From Reichenbachiella faecimaris (lineage in GTDB: Bacteria; Bacteroidota; Bacteroidia; Cytophagales; Cyclobacteriaceae): DNA of 64,000 nt. Shown here piece by piece: positions 61,607 to 64,000 of this stretch (within the stretch, counting starts at the first letter, position 1; every line of letters starts with the position of its first letter). The stretch is taken from NCBI RefSeq assembly GCF_900176375.1, contig NZ_FWYF01000001.1, forward strand, positions 372,001 through 436,000, read 5' to 3'. The position numbers and the translations under genes are program-made. Below the pieces are notes generated by a model that was given only the letters and a program-made list of their open reading frames with translations, ran no database searches and had not been told where the DNA came from.

Positions 61607-64000
61607 CTACTGCTGGATCAATATTTTATCTGACAGGTTGGTGTTGTTTCCCAGCACTTGAAGCAAGTACATTCCATTGGGCACAGTTTGTATCTGATTA
61701 AGGCGATAGACCTGATTGAGCGTATTTGGAAATATCTGTTCTGCGATCACATCACCATCAAGACTTACTATTCTGAGCAAAATTTCTTCTTTAATATTAA
61801 AATTAAATTTGACTTCAACGTATTCATTGGCAGGATTGGGAAAGCTTTTCATACTCTCTTCAATCACAATGGGCACTTCTGAAGATTCATAGAATTCAAT
61901 ATTATCTAAATAAAGATTGTTTCCATTTTGATTGGTCACAACAAATGCCACCCGCACCTCTGAGGCACCTACAAAATCATCCAGGTTGACAAATTCCTTT
62001 CTCCAATCTGTAACCGTATCTGGCAACCAAGCTGTTTCACTCTGAGACACTGCCAACTCAGAACCCTTTTTACTATAAATTTCAAAAGGGTACGTATTTC
62101 CACAATTGGTAGAAACAAGTACGTTTAATTCGTCATTACGGCCAACCTTGTTCGCATAAGAAAGATCAAAAGTCATGGAAGCCTCTCTCGTATTAGAAAA
62201 GTCAAGTACAGGGCTAACCAGCCAATTTTTTATGCCTAATTCTACAATATCATACCCATTAAAAGTAGCCGCATAGTCTTTCTCAACCCCTTCTCCAAAC
62301 GTGGTGATAATCCAGTCAGAGGCTACATCCGTTCGAACGATACTCCAATCAGAAGACTCAAAACTGCTACTGAATTTTTCACGAATGGGAATGACAGCCG
62401 CATCATTGTCAATTACAAAATAATTAGTTTCACTATTATTAGAAATATCTTCATCCTCCATTCCGTTTGGCTCATTCACGCTTATCAAAATTTGTTGATA
62501 TCCTTCTTCTGTCTCAAATGGCTCCAGCTCAATACGCTCTGTTTTTCCTGATTCAAGCACCACATCTGTTACGGGCATACTGATGACATCACCCTCTAGG
62601 GTATACGCAATGCTAAAGTTCGTAATTACCTCTTTTCCATAATTTTTTACAGTTAGGGCCAATGATGTTTCTTGCGCACAGCTAACAATTGGCAAAGATT
62701 CAACGCTATAAATACCAATATCAAAATCATGTGAGGCTGTTGAAAAGATTTCTACGTCATCCAAATAGATATTATTCCCTCCTCCATTATTCCCAATGAA
62801 AGCTATCACCACTTCTGCTCCCAAAAATTCATTAAGGTCTTCTTCATACTCTCCCCAATCGCTAGGCCCTTGTGGAACAAATAAAGAACTTGTAGAGGCA
62901 GTGGTAGACAATTCAGCTCCAATTCTCCTAAACAAAACCTGATCTTCTGGAAATGAAGCACCACAATCTGTAGATACGACTACTGTGAGTGCATCACTGT
63001 AGTTATTAGGAAAGCCTGAATAAGCATATTTGAATTTAATATCTGCAGTCGACAAATCTGACAGATCAAATACTGGACTAATTAAGTAATCTAGTTCACC
63101 AAATTTTTCATTGGACGAGCCATGGTAATTCAGAATTGCGGCCTCATTCTCTACTGTTAGTTTTGGGGCTGACCCAAATTCCCAAGCAGATAAATTGTTA
63201 CCACTATTTCTTATTTGCCAAAAGGAATTTCCTGCTCCCAGTACGTCCTCAAAACTTTCGACAAAGGGTATAGTAGCATGCTCAGGAAAATAGATACTGA
63301 TCCATTTACAATCGTTATCCACATTCTGATCTACAGTGCCATTTACCTGATTCACCTTGAACGAAAAATTTTCTGTGTCAGCTGATACGGTATTGGATGA
63401 AAAATCAACAAACATGGCTTGCAATGGTGTTAGCGTTTCAATTATCGTCACAGTCTCTGCAATTTGATCATCTATCAGTAAGTCAATACTGAACTCAGTA
63501 ATATCATTCGTTCCATAATTGCGCACCTCAATTTCTGGTTCAAGAACCAATTCGCAATTGCCGAAATGAGGTGATTCAATAGTCCTTATACCCAAATCAT
63601 TGGCCACTAAACTGGGTTCAATGGCCCCATTACTCACCAGCAACTCCTTTCTTCTGGGACTATTTTCCATCACGATTCGCATTCTATCCTTTTGACATTC
63701 AGTGAACAAATTCATACATTCATCAGCTGTATAGTCCAAGTAATTCTGATACATATCCATTCCTTCATGCTCAGTGCAAGTATCAGTGTCCACTAAGTCC
63801 TCACAAGTTTTGTTGAAGGAAGAACTTCCAGCTTGCATTGGAGTATCATCACAAAAATCATCAACCGAGCATCCACCATCTCCCCATATATGCCGTAGTC
63901 CCAACCAGTGCCCCACTTCATGAGTCATGGTTCGTCCTTTAGAAAAGTCGTCTGTATTATATCCCGTTCCAAAATATTTGTAATCCATAAATACCCCATC
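61607..64000 (-). CDS. M43 (pappalysin-type) zinc metalloprotease with T9SS sorting domain, 5' end outside window
   Basis: The frame is open to base 64000 (DGVFMDYKYFGTG precedes the first internal Met), so this is the C-terminal 797 residues. The catalytic zinc motif is HEVGHWLGLRH, with the Cys-containing GGCSVDDFCDDTP typical of M43B. Then come a CARDB-like region, two choice-of-anchor J/MAM-like domains (PFVESFEDVLGAG and REKFSSSFESSDW), a linker, and a type A sorting domain (MKSFPNPANEYVEVKF). It is probably a secreted protease that scavenges proteins or processes surface proteins. Confidence 0.93.
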   Translation of the reverse strand, partial: DGVFMDYKYFGTGYNTDDFSKGRTMTHEVGHWLGLRHIWGDGGCSVDDFCDDTPMQAGSSSFNKTCEDLVDTDTCTEHEGMDMYQNYLDYTADECMNLFTECQKDRMRIVMENSPRRKELLVSNGAIEPSLVANDLGIRTIESPHFGNCELVLEPEIEVRNYGTNDITEFSIDLLIDDQIAETVTIIETLTPLQAMFVDFSSNTVSADTENFSFKVNQVNGTVDQNVDNDCKWISIYFPEHATIPFVESFEDVLGAGNSFWQIRNSGNNLSAWEFGSAPKLTVENEAAILNYHGSSNEKFGELDYLISPVFDLSDLSTADIKFKYAYSGFPNNYSDALTVVVSTDCGASFPEDQVLFRRIGAELSTTASTSSLFVPQGPSDWGEYEEDLNEFLGAEVVIAFIGNNGGGNNIYLDDVEIFSTASHDFDIGIYSVESLPIVSCAQETSLALTVKNYGKEVITNFSIAYTLEGDVISMPVTDVVLESGKTERIELEPFETEEGYQQILISVNEPNGMEDEDISNNSETNYFVIDNDAAVIPIREKFSSSFESSDWSIVRTDVASDWIITTFGEGVEKDYAATFNGYDIVELGIKNWLVSPVLDFSNTREASMTFDLSYANKVGRNDELNVLVSTNCGNTYPFEIYSKKGSELAVSQSETAWLPDTVTDWRKEFVNLDDFVGASEVRVAFVVTNQNGNNLYLDNIEFYESSEVPIVIEESMKSFPNPANEYVEVKFNFNIKEEILLRIVSLDGDVIAEQIFPNTLNQVYRLNQIQTVPNGMYLLQVLGNNTNLSDKILIQQ

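Noticed and set aside
1-64000. CRISPR arrays, transposases, prophage, rRNA or tRNA genes
   Set aside because: No regularly spaced repeats, transposase, integrase or phage genes and no tRNA-like cloverleaf or rRNA sequence were seen on either strand; a tRNAscan/Infernal run would be decisive.

Overview
The window is chromosomal DNA of a Bacteroidota bacterium, most likely a marine Cytophagales member (Reichenbachiella/Fulvivirga-like; the genus is an inference). Evidence: four large exported proteins carry C-terminal type IX secretion (T9SS) sorting domains, glutamine synthetase is type III, the cbb3 oxidase starts with a CcoN-CcoO fusion, and several promoters show the Bacteroidota -7 element TAnnTTTG. 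The arginine operon also uses a Bacteroides-type N-acyl-ornithine carbamoyltransferase. Genes are densely packed, with many 1-4 bp overlaps and abutting convergent pairs. I saw no rRNA, tRNA, CRISPR array, transposase or phage gene.

Layout. 1-4.5 kb: 3' part of a cbb3 oxidase operon (ccoNO-ccoQ-like-ccoP-ccoG-fixH-DsbD_2/TauE-like). 4.6-10 kb: AsmA-like giant, Cys-rich lipoprotein, TlpA-type thioredoxin, DUF2911 lipoprotein. 10-20 kb: mtaB, a probable small RNA with its own terminator, a GIN-domain protein, a T9SS FG-GAP/UnbV protein with a PD40 protein, a LytS/LytTR pair, an LRR protein, Mpg glycosylase. 20-30 kb: second DUF2911 protein, an Rhs-like head fragment beside a FISUMP protein, glnN, rsmE, and a minus-strand run of thioesterase, DinB, gamma-carbonic anhydrase-like and PNPOx-like genes. 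30-35.4 kb: MocR regulator divergent from the PNPOx gene, a FIST sensor with a soluble histidine kinase, a J-domain/KTSC protein. 35.4-37 kb: accessory patch with an AraC-type regulator remnant and a VOC-MarR module.

37-46 kb: a nine-gene arginine operon on the minus strand, read from 46.1 kb down: candidate leader peptide, GNAT, argG, argC, proC, argD, argF', argB, argE, argH. Together these cover glutamate to arginine through N-acylated intermediates. 46-52 kb: GSCFA protein and a 1569-residue chitinase with two GH18 domains. 52-54.4 kb: rpsF-rpsR-rplI and surE. 55-57.6 kb: carboxy(nor)spermidine dehydrogenase and decarboxylase, a polyamine pathway. 57.6-64 kb: a T9SS protein, a PASTA protein, ddl, and a partial M43 metalloprotease with a T9SS signal.

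Most noteworthy: an Arg-codon leader ORF with three hairpins before the arginine operon; Ser at the position that separates acetyl- from succinyl-ornithine carbamoyltransferases; a candidate structured small RNA opposite the GIN gene; the truncated Rhs-like gene; and the VOC-MarR patch with its operator and palindromic tail. None of these amounts to a clear new multi-gene system.
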